A DNA stretch of 64,000 nucleotides from Chryseobacterium tagetis (GTDB lineage Bacteria > Bacteroidota > Bacteroidia > Flavobacteriales > Weeksellaceae), in contig NZ_JAERSE020000003.1 of NCBI RefSeq assembly GCF_016735585.2, positions 744,001 through 808,000 of the forward strand. Direction: 5' to 3'. The notes below the pieces were generated by a model, which was not told where the DNA came from, did not search any database, and saw only the letters and a list, made by a program, of their open reading frames with translations. This document shows, piece by piece, positions 17,031 through 26,430 of the stretch. How positions within the stretch are numbered: position 1 is the stretch's first letter; each line of letters starts with the position of its first letter. A program made the position numbers and the translations under genes.

Positions 17031-17507
17031 ATGATACATACAATTTATAGAGAACAGCAGCTACATTGTGATATAGAAAAAGCCTGGAAGTTTTTTTCTT
17101 CTGCGAATAACCTTTCTCTCATTACACCTCCGGATATGAAATTTACGGTGCTTACTGAAATGGAAGACGACAAAGTTTTCGAAGGAATGATCATTGATTA
17201 TTATGTTTCGCCGATATTGGGAATAAGAATGAAATGGAAAACAGAAATTATACAGGTCGATTTTCAAAAAAGCTTCACCGATTTTCAGAAAAAAGGACCT
17301 TACAAACTTTGGCATCACCATCATGAATTTATAACTAATGAGCAAGGAGTATTTATGAAAGATTCAGTGAAATATGAACTTCCTTTTGGATTTTTGGGTG
17401 AACTCGCTCACAAAATATTTGTAAGAAAAAAGATTGAACACATTTTTAACTATAGATATAAAGTGTTGGAAGAACTCTTCAATAAAAATAAAACGTGTTT
17501 ATCTTAA
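17031..17507 (+). CDS. SRPBCC family protein
   Basis: 158 residues with the START/Bet v1-like order: HTIYREQQLHCDIEKAWKFFSSANNLSLITPPDMKF at the N-terminus, VDFQKSFTDFQKKGPYKLWHHHHEF in the middle, and a long C-terminal helix. The fold binds hydrophobic ligands, but the ligand cannot be told from sequence. It lies 11 bp before the photolyase gene. The same pair recurs in other flavobacteria, so the two probably form an operon. Confidence 0.85.
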   Translation: MIHTIYREQQLHCDIEKAWKFFSSANNLSLITPPDMKFTVLTEMEDDKVFEGMIIDYYVSPILGIRMKWKTEIIQVDFQKSFTDFQKKGPYKLWHHHHEFITNEQGVFMKDSVKYELPFGFLGELAHKIFVRKKIEHIFNYRYKVLEELFNKNKTCLS

Positions 17508-17518
17508 AAATTAAAAAA

Positions 17519-18799
17519 ATGGAGAAAATTAATATTTTCTGGTTCCGGAGAGATCTCAGACTGGAAGATAATGTAGGATTGTATCATGCCTTGAAGTCAG
17601 GGCTTAAAGTAATGCCTGTTTTTATATTTGATACAGAAATTCTGGATCAGCTTCAGGATAGGTCAGACAAAAGAGTGGATTATATTCAGCAGGCTCTTGT
17701 TAGTCTGCACAGAGATTTGGCTACCTTAAAAAGCGGACTTACCATATACCATGGAAAACCTCTGGATGTTTTTAAAAGATTAACCGAAGAATTTGAAATT
17801 GATACCGTATTTTGTAACAGGGATTACGAACCGCAAGCGATCAAAAGAGATCAGCAGGTAAAGGATTTTCTTCATAAAAAAGATATTGGTTTTTCAGACT
17901 TTAAAGATCAGGTGATCTTTGAAAAAAATGAAATTCTGAAAAGTGACCAGTCTCCTTATACGGTTTTCACGCCCTATTCAAAAAAATGGAAAGAGGCTTT
18001 ACAATTCATAGAAACCTTTACTTCTGATTTTACCAATTTGGTTCATTTAAACAATGTTCCGGATATTCCCAGTCTTGAGGATATCGGTTTTAAAAAGACA
18101 GAAATCGTATTTACAAAACCTTCTCTCGATATAAAAATAATTAAAGATTATCAACAGTATAGAGATTTTCCTGCCCTGGATCATACAACCCATCTGGGAG
18201 TTGCCCTTCGTTTTGGAACTGTTTCCGTACGAAAATGCGTGAAATTTGCCCTTGAACACAGTGAAACATGGCTAAATGAATTGATTTGGCGGGAGTTTTT
18301 TATGCAGATTCTTTTCCATTTTCCTTATGTGGTTACCCGGTGTTTTAAGAAAAAATACGAAAATATCAGCTGGCGAAATAATGAAGAAGAATTCAAAGCC
18401 TGGTGCGAAGGGAAAACCGGTTATCCTATTGTAGATGCAGGAATGCATGAGCTTAATACAACAGGTTTCATGCATAACAGAGTAAGAATGATTACGGCAA
18501 GCTTCCTTACCAAACATCTCCTGATTGACTGGCGATGGGGAGAAGCTTATTTTGCACAAAAACTATTGGATTATGATCTTTCTGCCAATAATGGGAATTG
18601 GCAATGGGCTGCAGGATCAGGATGTGATGCGGCGCCTTACTTTAGAATCTTTAATCCTGAAGAACAAACCAAAAAATTTGATAAAGATCTGAAATATATT
18701 AAAAAATGGCTTCCGGATGATGATCAACCCGAACCTTTAGTTGAACATAAATTCGCAAGAGAAAGAGCATTGGAAACGTATAAAAAAGCATTGGTTTAG
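17519..18799 (+). CDS. cryptochrome/DNA photolyase family protein
   Basis: 426 residues. Residues 1-130 form the alpha/beta antenna domain starting INIFWFRRDLRLEDNVGLYHAL. The C-terminal FAD domain carries LNELIWREFFMQILFHFP, the CEGKTGYPIVDAGMHEL loop, HNRVRMITASFLTKHLLIDWRWGE, and NGNWQWAAGSGCDAAPYFRIFNP. These are the class I CPD-photolyase landmarks. It should repair UV-induced cyclobutane dimers using light and FADH-. The ATG at 17519 is chosen because the family starts at this motif; an upstream in-frame ATG at 17495 overlaps the previous gene. Confidence 0.92.
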   Translation: MEKINIFWFRRDLRLEDNVGLYHALKSGLKVMPVFIFDTEILDQLQDRSDKRVDYIQQALVSLHRDLATLKSGLTIYHGKPLDVFKRLTEEFEIDTVFCNRDYEPQAIKRDQQVKDFLHKKDIGFSDFKDQVIFEKNEILKSDQSPYTVFTPYSKKWKEALQFIETFTSDFTNLVHLNNVPDIPSLEDIGFKKTEIVFTKPSLDIKIIKDYQQYRDFPALDHTTHLGVALRFGTVSVRKCVKFALEHSETWLNELIWREFFMQILFHFPYVVTRCFKKKYENISWRNNEEEFKAWCEGKTGYPIVDAGMHELNTTGFMHNRVRMITASFLTKHLLIDWRWGEAYFAQKLLDYDLSANNGNWQWAAGSGCDAAPYFRIFNPEEQTKKFDKDLKYIKKWLPDDDQPEPLVEHKFARERALETYKKALV

Positions 18800-18953
18800 T
18801 GATAGATAACAGCAATTGTATTCAATTTATTCTGCGATGGCAATATAATATGGGGGTAAGAAAAATTAAATTTTAAGAAATTTTTAACGGTGTGAATAAA
18901 TATAAAGGCACAGACCTTGTTTGTTTATATACCAATTACCAAAATATTATATT

Positions 18954-19253
18954 ATGAATAATTCAGATTACAACAAAGCCGAAAATGCAGTCAATAACAC
19001 AGAAAACTCTCTGAAAAATGCTGCCAACGATGCAAAATGGAAGATCAGCGAATTAGCAGATAAAGCCAGAGACTATATCAATGAAAAAAGGAATAATGAT
19101 GAAGAGGCGACTCAGGAAGATTGGCTGGACAAAGTAAAATCAAACTTTGCTGACACTTGGGAAGACATAAAGGATAAAGCGGATGAAGCTTGGGAAAAAA
19201 CCAAAGATGCCGCTGAAGATGTGAAAGCAGAATGGCGAAAAAAGACCAATTAA
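18954..19253 (+). CDS. small amphipathic-helix stress-type protein
   Basis: 99 highly charged residues without a signal peptide. The sequence is almost wholly helical with 11-residue-like periodicity (ISELADKARDYINEKR, FADTWEDIKDKADEAWEKT, AAEDVKAEWRKK). It resembles YtxH/CsbD- or LEA-like stress proteins, but I cannot assign a family firmly. It follows the photolyase on the same strand after a 154-bp gap and has its own strong terminator. Confidence 0.7.
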   Translation: MNNSDYNKAENAVNNTENSLKNAANDAKWKISELADKARDYINEKRNNDEEATQEDWLDKVKSNFADTWEDIKDKADEAWEKTKDAAEDVKAEWRKKTN

Positions 19254-19264
19254 TAGTAATTTAT

Positions 19265-19298
19265 AAAATGACCGGAGCAATAAAGTTCCGGTCATTTT
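19265..19298 (+). terminator. terminator of the stress-type gene
   Basis: AAAATGACCGGA (19265-19276) and TCCGGTCATTTT (19287-19298) form a perfect 12-bp stem with a 10-nt loop, 11 bp past the stop. Confidence 0.8.
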
Positions 19299-19308
19299 GA
19301 TTGTATTG

Positions 19309-19346
19309 GCGATTCCTCTTTTTACTTTCTTAATAAGAGGAATCGC
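19309..19346. repeat. second perfect hairpin
   Basis: GCGATTCCTCTT (19309-19320) and AAGAGGAATCGC (19335-19346) pair perfectly across 14 nt, 10 bp after the terminator. There is no T-run, so this may be an operator or extragenic repeat rather than a terminator. The rest of the gap to 19519 shows nothing I recognise. Confidence 0.55.
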
Positions 19347-19519
19347 TCTCAATGGATGGAGATCAACTAGGTCAGGAAAATTGGAGTTAAGTTATTTTGA
19401 ATTGAAAAAAATAAGAGAAGCAGAATTCTTTATAATCCCTGAAAAATTGCTGTTTTTTCAAATATTGTAAGTATTTTTGAAGTTCAACGATCAGTAACAC
19501 ATAATTCATTTTAACTTCT

Positions 19520-20995
19520 ATGATTTTAATTGTTGATGACAATCAAAACAACCTGTATTCTCTGCAAAAATTACTTGAATCCAAGGATTTCAAAGTTGAA
19601 ACAGCCGGTTCTGGGGAAGAGGCACTGGGTAAAGCATTAAAAAACGACTATGCCTTAATCATTTTAGATGTTCAAATGCCCGACATGGATGGTTTTGAAG
19701 TTGCAGAATCATTGGCAGGATATAGCAAGACAAAAGACATTCCCATTATATTTCTATCCGCTGTCAACACAGATAAAAAATTTATCACGCGTGGATACGC
19801 TTCCGGAGCCAAAGACTATGTGACCAAGCCTGTAGATCCTGAAATACTTTTGCTGAAAGTAAAAACATTCTATAATCTTCAGGAGCAGAATATAGCCATG
19901 AAGAAAACACAGCAGAATCTTGAACTGGAAGTGAAAGGCAGACGGGAATCACAGGTGACGATGAAATCTCAGATCGATCATTTTCATCTGATGCTGGAAT
20001 CTCTTCCTCAGATCGCATTTACACTTAATGAAGATGGTATTGTTGATTTTGTGAATGGCAAATGGTATCAGTATTCAGAAACTGAGAAAAATTTTCCTGA
20101 AAGTCATCTGGATGACCTTAATATCAGAGAAGAGTTTGAAAGATGCAAAAGAAAAGGAAAAGCCCTTGAATTAGAAGTGAGAATTAAAAATCGCATTTCG
20201 CATGAATATCGTTATCATCTGTTAAGGATAACTCCTGTATACGATGAAGGACGCGTTAAAAATTGGGTAGGAACTTTCACTGATATTGACGATCAGAAGA
20301 AAATAGAAAAAGAAAAAGATGAGTTCCTGAGCATCGCAAGTCATGAATTAAAAACTCCCTTAACTAGCATTAAAGCTTATGTGCAGCTTTTAGAAAGAAA
20401 GCTGAAACTTGATAAAGAAAGCTCTGAGGCAGGTTTTGTAGCCAAAGTTCAGGGGCAGATTGAAAAACTGAACGCACTTATTACAGATCTGTTGGATGTT
20501 TCCAAAATAGAAAACGGGAAATTGAAGATTGACAAAAAACAGGTAAATCTGGAAAGCGTGATCAGCAATGCTATTGAGACCATACAGCAGACCCATGAAG
20601 AGCGTATCGTAAAGATTGAACGCCAGGGAATGAAACCGGATATTCTGATCCCTTTAGATGAAATCCGTATAGAACAGGTATTAATTAACTTTCTGACGAA
20701 TGCAATAAAATATTCTCCCCATAACAATCAGGTTATCATTACAACTTTTGTAGACGAAGAAGCAGAAGAAGTAAGAGTGAATGTCACCGACTTTGGGATC
20801 GGTATTCCCGACTTTAAACAGGATGCTGTATTCAAAAAGTTTTATCGAGTAGAAGAATCTTCACTCCAGTTTCAGGGAATGGGAATCGGACTATTTATCT
20901 GTTCAGAAATCATCAAGCAGCATCATGGAACTGTTGGGGTTTCCAGTGTTTTGGGAGAAGGTTCTACTTTTTATTTCACTTTACCATTAAATTAA
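19520..20995 (+). CDS. response regulator-PAS-histidine kinase
   Basis: 491 residues, cytoplasmic. An N-terminal receiver (about 1-118) has acidic pair D6-D7 and phospho-acceptor D50 in LIILDVQMPDMDG. It is followed by a short coiled coil, a PAS domain (about 150-262), a HisKA domain with H275 in SIASHELKTPLTSI, and a HATPase domain with NFLTNAIKYSP and GMGIGLFICSEI. An input receiver on a kinase usually lets an upstream kinase set its activity. It is the first gene of the signalling run to 26802 and ends 4 bp before the next start. Confidence 0.93.
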   Translation: MILIVDDNQNNLYSLQKLLESKDFKVETAGSGEEALGKALKNDYALIILDVQMPDMDGFEVAESLAGYSKTKDIPIIFLSAVNTDKKFITRGYASGAKDYVTKPVDPEILLLKVKTFYNLQEQNIAMKKTQQNLELEVKGRRESQVTMKSQIDHFHLMLESLPQIAFTLNEDGIVDFVNGKWYQYSETEKNFPESHLDDLNIREEFERCKRKGKALELEVRIKNRISHEYRYHLLRITPVYDEGRVKNWVGTFTDIDDQKKIEKEKDEFLSIASHELKTPLTSIKAYVQLLERKLKLDKESSEAGFVAKVQGQIEKLNALITDLLDVSKIENGKLKIDKKQVNLESVISNAIETIQQTHEERIVKIERQGMKPDILIPLDEIRIEQVLINFLTNAIKYSPHNNQVIITTFVDEEAEEVRVNVTDFGIGIPDFKQDAVFKKFYRVEESSLQFQGMGIGLFICSEIIKQHHGTVGVSSVLGEGSTFYFTLPLN

Positions 20996-20999
20996 TTGT

Positions 21000-23900
21000 A
21001 TGCCGAAAAAAATTATACGAAATCTCCAGTTTGGAGTTGGCCTTTCACTTTTGATTTTAATCTCCAGTTCATTGGCTTCCTATTGGAGTATCCAGAACCA
21101 GATGAATCATCGTGAAAATCTTTCCAAAAGCAGACTGGCAATGACGGCTGTAAAAGATGTTTTGGTGTCATTACTGGATGCGGAAACAGGCAACAGAGGT
21201 TATCAGATGACCGGAAGAGAAGATTTTCTTGAACCTTACAAACGGGGACTGAGAGAATATCCTAAAGCTATGGTTCGTGTAGAATCTTTGGGGCTGGATG
21301 ATAAGAATCAGTTGGAAAGACTCAGAAATTTAAAATTTTCGGTGAATCAGGTGACGGAAAATCTGAAATACTTGGTTGAACAGAGACGCAGAGGCAATAT
21401 CATGACTCAGCAGCAAATCGTTACCGGCAAAGACTATATGGATCAATGTCGTAAAATTGTTAATGATTTTGTTCAGTATGAAGAAAGCCAGCTTGAAATT
21501 AAAAATAAAGACTTAACCCGTTCATCCGGTACCACAGTTCTTTTTATAATTTTTTCGGCTATCGCTGCTGTTGTGGTAACTGCCTTTTTCTACATCAAAA
21601 TGAGAGCAGATCTTATCAGAAGAGATAAGTTGGAAAGAATGCTCAAAGAAAAAGATCAGGAAATGACCCGCCGTGTAAGCGCAATTCAAAAGATTGCCAA
21701 TAGAGTGGCCAATGGTGATTACAGTGAAAAGGTTATTGATAATGAGGGAGGTGATCTCGGAGATCTTGTAGAATCTCTTAACTATATGACAGAATCTCTA
21801 AAAACGTCATTTGATACAATTAATAAAAGTGATTGGCGTCAGAAAGGTCTTGCTTTACTCAATGAATCCCTTGTTGGGAACAAGTCGGTGAAAGAAGTTT
21901 CCAATAGAGCGTTAAAGCAGCTGATAGAATACGGTAAATGCATCAATGGTTCTTTGTACCTGTATGATGAAGGAATCTTAAAACTGAATAAAGCATTCGG
22001 GCTGGAAGCTAATATGAAAAAAACTTTCGAACTTGGAGAAGGAATGATAGGGCAGGCTTTTATCAACGCTGAGACTAAGGTTTATAATAACCTGCATGAA
22101 GATGAGTTTGTAGTAACTTTTGCCAGCAGTACGATCAAAATCTATGGAATTATATTGCTCCCGATCTTTGCAGACGGACACATAATAGGAGTTTTGGAGC
22201 TGGGTTCTACTTCTAACTTTGAAGAAGACAGAATTAGCTATTTTGAAGAATGTTGCGCCAATATAGGGATTGCTTTAAGTGCAGCAAAAGGGAGAGAAAA
22301 AGAACAGCAGTTATTGGAGGAAACACAGGCTCAGTCTGAAGAACTTATGGTTCAGCATTCCGAACTTGAAAATCTGAATACAGAGCTGGAAGCACAGACT
22401 CAGAAACTTCAGGCTTCAGAAGAAGAATTAAAAGTACAGCAGGAAGAATTGATGCAGGCAAATGTTGAGCTGGAAGAACGTTCAAGACTGTTGGAAGAGA
22501 AAAATCACCTGATTGCAGAACGAAATAATGAAATTCAGAAAAAAGTAGAAGAACTGGCTTTAAGCACCAAATATAAATCTGAGTTCTTAGCCAATATGTC
22601 TCATGAATTGCGTACTCCTCTCAACTCGATCCTTCTTTTATCGCGACTCATGGCGGAAAACCCTGATGAAAATCTTAATGAAGATCAGGTGGAATCTGCT
22701 AAGGTTATTCAGAGTTCGGGGACAAGTTTATTAACACTGATCGATGAAATTCTGGATTTAGCCAAAATAGAATCCGGTAAGATGACTCTTGAATATCAGG
22801 ATGTGGCCATTGAAGAAGTGGTAAGAGACTTAAAGAACCTATTCAATCCGGTATTTAAGGAAAAAGCGTTGCCGTTCAAGATTCAGATTGAACCTAATGT
22901 TCAAAAAGTTATTGAAGGAGATCGCCTTCGTATCGATCAGGTATTGAGAAACCTATTGTCCAATGCTTTAAAATTTACGGCACAGGGAAGTATAGATTTA
23001 CATATCAGAAATCATTCTGAAAAACCCGGGTTTATCATTTTTTCAGTAAAAGACACAGGAGTCGGGATTGCAAAAGACAAACAAAAAATCATTTTTGAAG
23101 CATTCCAGCAGGAAGATGGATCTACAAAAAGAAAATTTGGAGGAACAGGTTTAGGACTGTCAATAAGCAGAGAAATTGCAAAACTTCTTGGGGGTGAGCT
23201 TACGCTGCAAAGTGAGGTGAATAAAGGAAGTGAGTTCAGCTTTATCATTCCTGTGAATGCTGTATCTGAAACCGGACAAGTTGAAACAGAGCATGATCTG
23301 GTAGAAACTATCCGTGAAGATGTAGAAGAAATTCAAAATATACTTGATGAAAACGGAACAGATACAATTCAGGTAAAAACATTGGAAATTCCTGAAGATG
23401 TTGAAGACGACCGAGAAAATATAAATGACGGGGATAAAGTGATCCTGATTATTGAAGATGATATCAATTTTGCAAAAGCTTTACTGAAATATGCCCACTT
23501 GCAGAATTATAAAGGAATTGTAGTGGTAAGAGGAGATCAGGGACTTTCAGCTGCTCAGAAATTTAAGCCACATGCGATTTTACTCGATGTGCAACTTCCG
23601 GTAAAAGACGGGTGGAAAGTAATGGATGAACTGAAGGCTCATGCAGAGACCAGACATATTCCGGTACATATGATGTCCGTCCTGCACGTTAAAAAAGAAA
23701 GCTTAATGAAAGGAGCGGTTGATTTTATTAACAAACCGGTGGCTCTGGATAAAATGACGGATGTATTCAAAAAGATTGAAGAAGCTTTAAAAAAAGGTCC
23801 ACAGAAAGTTCTTATTGTTGAAGAAAATGCCAAACATGCCAGTGCGTTATCTTATTTCCTGAGTAATTTTAATATTTCTTTGTCTGTAGAACATAACGTA

Positions 23901-24608
23901 GAAGACAGTGTAGAAGCATTGACTTCCGATCGGGTAGACTGTGTTATTCTGGATGTAGGAAGCTTAAAAGGAGATAAATATCGCGTAATTGAATCCATAA
24001 AAAGCTATGAGGGGCTGGAAAATCTTCCCATTATTATCTTTACAGAAAATAACCTGTCCAAAGAAGAGGAACTGAAGATAAAACAATACGCCGATTCTAT
24101 TGTCGTAAAAACAGCACATTCGTACCAGAGGATTTTAGATGAAGTAGGATTGTTTTTACATTTGGTGGAAGAGAAAAACAGCTCTGTCGAATCTGCGAGA
24201 GGAAGAGCATTGGGATCTCTTACGGAAGTATTAAGCGGGAAAAAAGTCCTTATCACTGATGATGATGTAAGAAATATCTTTTCTTTGACTAAAGCATTGG
24301 AGAAATACAAAGTGGATGTTATTGTAGCCATGGATGGAAAACATGCACTGCAGCAGCTTCAGGAAAATCCGGATATAGATGTTATTTTGATGGATATGAT
24401 GATGCCTGAAATGGATGGGTATGAATCAATCAAGGAAATCAGGAAAATACCTGCATTCAGAAAATTACCTATCATTGCAGTGACTGCAAAATCCATGATC
24501 GGAGATCGTGAAAAATGTATTAATGCAGGAGCTTCAGATTATATCTCAAAACCTGTGGATATCGATCAGCTCTTGTCGTTGCTTCGTGTTTGGTTGTATG
24601 AAAGTTAA
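21000..24608 (+). CDS. CHASE3-HAMP-GAF hybrid histidine kinase with three receivers
   Basis: 1202 residues. Two membrane helices (about 8-30 and 178-200) flank a CHASE3-type sensor (DAETGNRGYQMTGREDFLEPY). Next come HAMP (about 200-270), GAF (about 290-425) and a Glu/Gln-rich coiled coil (about 435-525). HisKA has H535 in NMSHELRTPLNSI; HATPase has NLLSNALKFTAQGS and GTGLGLSIS. Three receivers follow, with Asp at about 863, 985 and 1132. The middle one has lost its acidic pair (IVEEN) but keeps D985. The order of parts suggests a branching phosphorelay to the small receivers downstream. Confidence 0.93.
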   Translation: MPKKIIRNLQFGVGLSLLILISSSLASYWSIQNQMNHRENLSKSRLAMTAVKDVLVSLLDAETGNRGYQMTGREDFLEPYKRGLREYPKAMVRVESLGLDDKNQLERLRNLKFSVNQVTENLKYLVEQRRRGNIMTQQQIVTGKDYMDQCRKIVNDFVQYEESQLEIKNKDLTRSSGTTVLFIIFSAIAAVVVTAFFYIKMRADLIRRDKLERMLKEKDQEMTRRVSAIQKIANRVANGDYSEKVIDNEGGDLGDLVESLNYMTESLKTSFDTINKSDWRQKGLALLNESLVGNKSVKEVSNRALKQLIEYGKCINGSLYLYDEGILKLNKAFGLEANMKKTFELGEGMIGQAFINAETKVYNNLHEDEFVVTFASSTIKIYGIILLPIFADGHIIGVLELGSTSNFEEDRISYFEECCANIGIALSAAKGREKEQQLLEETQAQSEELMVQHSELENLNTELEAQTQKLQASEEELKVQQEELMQANVELEERSRLLEEKNHLIAERNNEIQKKVEELALSTKYKSEFLANMSHELRTPLNSILLLSRLMAENPDENLNEDQVESAKVIQSSGTSLLTLIDEILDLAKIESGKMTLEYQDVAIEEVVRDLKNLFNPVFKEKALPFKIQIEPNVQKVIEGDRLRIDQVLRNLLSNALKFTAQGSIDLHIRNHSEKPGFIIFSVKDTGVGIAKDKQKIIFEAFQQEDGSTKRKFGGTGLGLSISREIAKLLGGELTLQSEVNKGSEFSFIIPVNAVSETGQVETEHDLVETIREDVEEIQNILDENGTDTIQVKTLEIPEDVEDDRENINDGDKVILIIEDDINFAKALLKYAHLQNYKGIVVVRGDQGLSAAQKFKPHAILLDVQLPVKDGWKVMDELKAHAETRHIPVHMMSVLHVKKESLMKGAVDFINKPVALDKMTDVFKKIEEALKKGPQKVLIVEENAKHASALSYFLSNFNISLSVEHNVEDSVEALTSDRVDCVILDVGSLKGDKYRVIESIKSYEGLENLPIIIFTENNLSKEEELKIKQYADSIVVKTAHSYQRILDEVGLFLHLVEEKNSSVESARGRALGSLTEVLSGKKVLITDDDVRNIFSLTKALEKYKVDVIVAMDGKHALQQLQENPDIDVILMDMMMPEMDGYESIKEIRKIPAFRKLPIIAVTAKSMIGDREKCINAGASDYISKPVDIDQLLSLLRVWLYES

Positions 24609-24623
24609 ACAGATAAAATTCTG

Positions 24624-24989
24624 ATGAATAAGAAAATCTTAATAGTGGACGATGATCCGCGAAACATATTTGCATTAAAACTTACCCTTAAGGCGCGTGG
24701 ATATGTCGTTGAAACCTGTACAATGGCTCAGGAAGCCTTTGACATCCTGAATACAGATCATGATTTTTCGGTCATCCTGATGGATATGATGATGCCGGGG
24801 ATAGATGGGTATGAAGCAGTCAGAATCATAAGAAATACACCCGGAATACAAGATATTCCTGTCATTGCTGTCACTGCACAGGCGATGCCTGAAGACCGTC
24901 AGAAATGTATGGAAGTGGGAGCCAATGACTATATCTCAAAGCCAATTGATGTCGATCTTTTACTAACAGCGATAGAAAAACTTTCATAA
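24624..24989 (+). CDS. single-domain response regulator
   Basis: 121 residues that consist only of a receiver: acidic triplet D9-D11, phospho-acceptor D54 in VILMDMMMPGIDG, Thr in IAVTAQAM and Lys in DYISKPID. There is no output domain. It resembles the last receiver of the preceding kinase, so it is probably its phosphate partner or sink. Its stop abuts the CheR start. Confidence 0.92.
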   Translation: MNKKILIVDDDPRNIFALKLTLKARGYVVETCTMAQEAFDILNTDHDFSVILMDMMMPGIDGYEAVRIIRNTPGIQDIPVIAVTAQAMPEDRQKCMEVGANDYISKPIDVDLLLTAIEKLS

Positions 24990-25820
24990 ATGCTAGAACC
25001 GAATATCATAAAAGATCAGGAAGTAGAATACCTCATTAATGATGTCTATGAGATGTATGGCTATGATTTTTCGGGCTACAGCAGAGCTTCCCTTAAAAGA
25101 AGAATGAACAGGATATGCCTCTTAGACAGATTTACCAGTTTCGCAGAACTCAGATATACAATCATGAATGATCCTGATTACATCACACGTTTTGTAGAAG
25201 AAGTTACGGTAAACGTGACAGAAATGTTCAGAGATCCTTCCTTTTTTAAAGCCTTAAGAGACAATATATTGCCACAACTTGGCACTTATCCGCTCATCAG
25301 AATATGGGTTGCAGGTTGCTCAACAGGAGAAGAAGCGTATTCCATCGCCATTTTACTGAAAGAAGCAGGGCTTTATCATAAATCACTTATTTATGGTACA
25401 GACTTAAATCCTTCGGTTCTGGAAACTGCAAGAGCCGGAGTTTTTCCATTGCAGCAGATGAAACAGTATTCAGAAAATTATATGCTTTCGGGAGGAATTA
25501 AAGATTTCTCTACGTATTATACGGCTAACTATGACAGCGTGAAATTTGACAAAAGCTTACAGGAGAAACTTATTTTATCCACCCACAATTTGGTCTCGGA
25601 CAGTTCTTTTAACAGCTTTCAGTTGATTATCTGCAGGAATGTTTTGATCTATTTTGACAGAGATCTGCAGGAAAGAGTATTCAGCCTTTTTGATAACAGC
25701 TTGGAGAATTTAGGATTTCTTGCATTGGGAGCGAAGGAAACCCTTAGATTTTCTACCATTGAAAAGAATTATCATCAGGTAGAAGATCAGAAAATATGGA
25801 AAAAAATTGATCATCATTAA
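24990..25820 (+). CDS. cheR: CheR-type protein-glutamate methyltransferase
   Basis: 276 residues. The N-terminal helical CheR domain (YEMYGYDFSGYSRASLKRRMNR) is followed by the SAM-binding domain with VNVTEMFRDPSFF, IWVAGCSTGEEAYSIAI and LIICRNVLIYFDR. In chemotaxis this enzyme methylates Glu residues of receptors using SAM. No chemoreceptor, CheA or CheW is in the window, so its target here must be another protein. The coiled coil of the hybrid kinase is one candidate. The start follows the receiver's stop directly. Confidence 0.92.
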   Translation: MLEPNIIKDQEVEYLINDVYEMYGYDFSGYSRASLKRRMNRICLLDRFTSFAELRYTIMNDPDYITRFVEEVTVNVTEMFRDPSFFKALRDNILPQLGTYPLIRIWVAGCSTGEEAYSIAILLKEAGLYHKSLIYGTDLNPSVLETARAGVFPLQQMKQYSENYMLSGGIKDFSTYYTANYDSVKFDKSLQEKLILSTHNLVSDSSFNSFQLIICRNVLIYFDRDLQERVFSLFDNSLENLGFLALGAKETLRFSTIEKNYHQVEDQKIWKKIDHH

Positions 25821-25832
25821 TACATTGAGATA

Positions 25833-26402
25833 TTGGAATCAAAAGACACCATAGAATTAATTGTTATCGGAGGATCAGCAGGAAGTCTGCAGGTCATTAT
25901 TGAGATGATTAAAAATCTTGATGATACCGTGAATATTCCCATTGTATTGGTTATTCACCGCAAAGCACAATCCGGCGATATATTGCGTACCTTGCTGGAG
26001 CAATTTACAAGAAAACCGGTGGTTGAGGTTGAAGATAAAACTGAAATTCAGAATCGTACTATATATATTGTTCCTGCAGACTATCATTTGCTGTTTGAGA
26101 ACAAAAAATATATGTCGCTGGACAGTTCAGAAAAGATGAATTATTCCCGTCCTTCCATTGATGTCACCTTTAGAAGTGCAGCAGAAGTTTACGGTAAAAA
26201 TATGATAGGAATTCTCTTATCAGGAGCCAATGCCGATGGAGCAGAAGGATTGAGTTATATTAAAAAATACAAAGGGCAGGTTTGGATTCAGGATCCGGAG
26301 ACCGCAGAAGTTGATTATATGCCTAAACATGCTATGGAAGAAATTGATTATAATTTAATCATAAAACCAAATAGTTTAGCGAATTATATTAATCAATTGT
26401 AA
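25833..26402 (+). CDS. CheB-type methylesterase catalytic domain
   Basis: 189 residues with the CheB catalytic triad in order: S15 in VIGGSAGS, H42 in LVIHRKAQSGD, and D135 in GANADGAEG. There is no receiver domain, so control must come from elsewhere, for instance the adjacent receivers. The start is a TTG at 25833; the only other in-frame candidates after the previous stop are ATT and ATA. It should remove methyl groups that CheR adds, or deamidate Gln. Confidence 0.9.
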   Translation: MESKDTIELIVIGGSAGSLQVIIEMIKNLDDTVNIPIVLVIHRKAQSGDILRTLLEQFTRKPVVEVEDKTEIQNRTIYIVPADYHLLFENKKYMSLDSSEKMNYSRPSIDVTFRSAAEVYGKNMIGILLSGANADGAEGLSYIKKYKGQVWIQDPETAEVDYMPKHAMEEIDYNLIIKPNSLANYINQL

Positions 26403-26430
26403 TAAATAAGATAAAATTAAACTTAAAAAT

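Noticed and set aside
18907..18920. Sigma-54-like GGCAC-N-TTG before the stress-type gene
   Set aside because: The -24 half is good, but the -12 GC is GT, and TAnnTTTG-type boxes are also absent, so no promoter is claimed.
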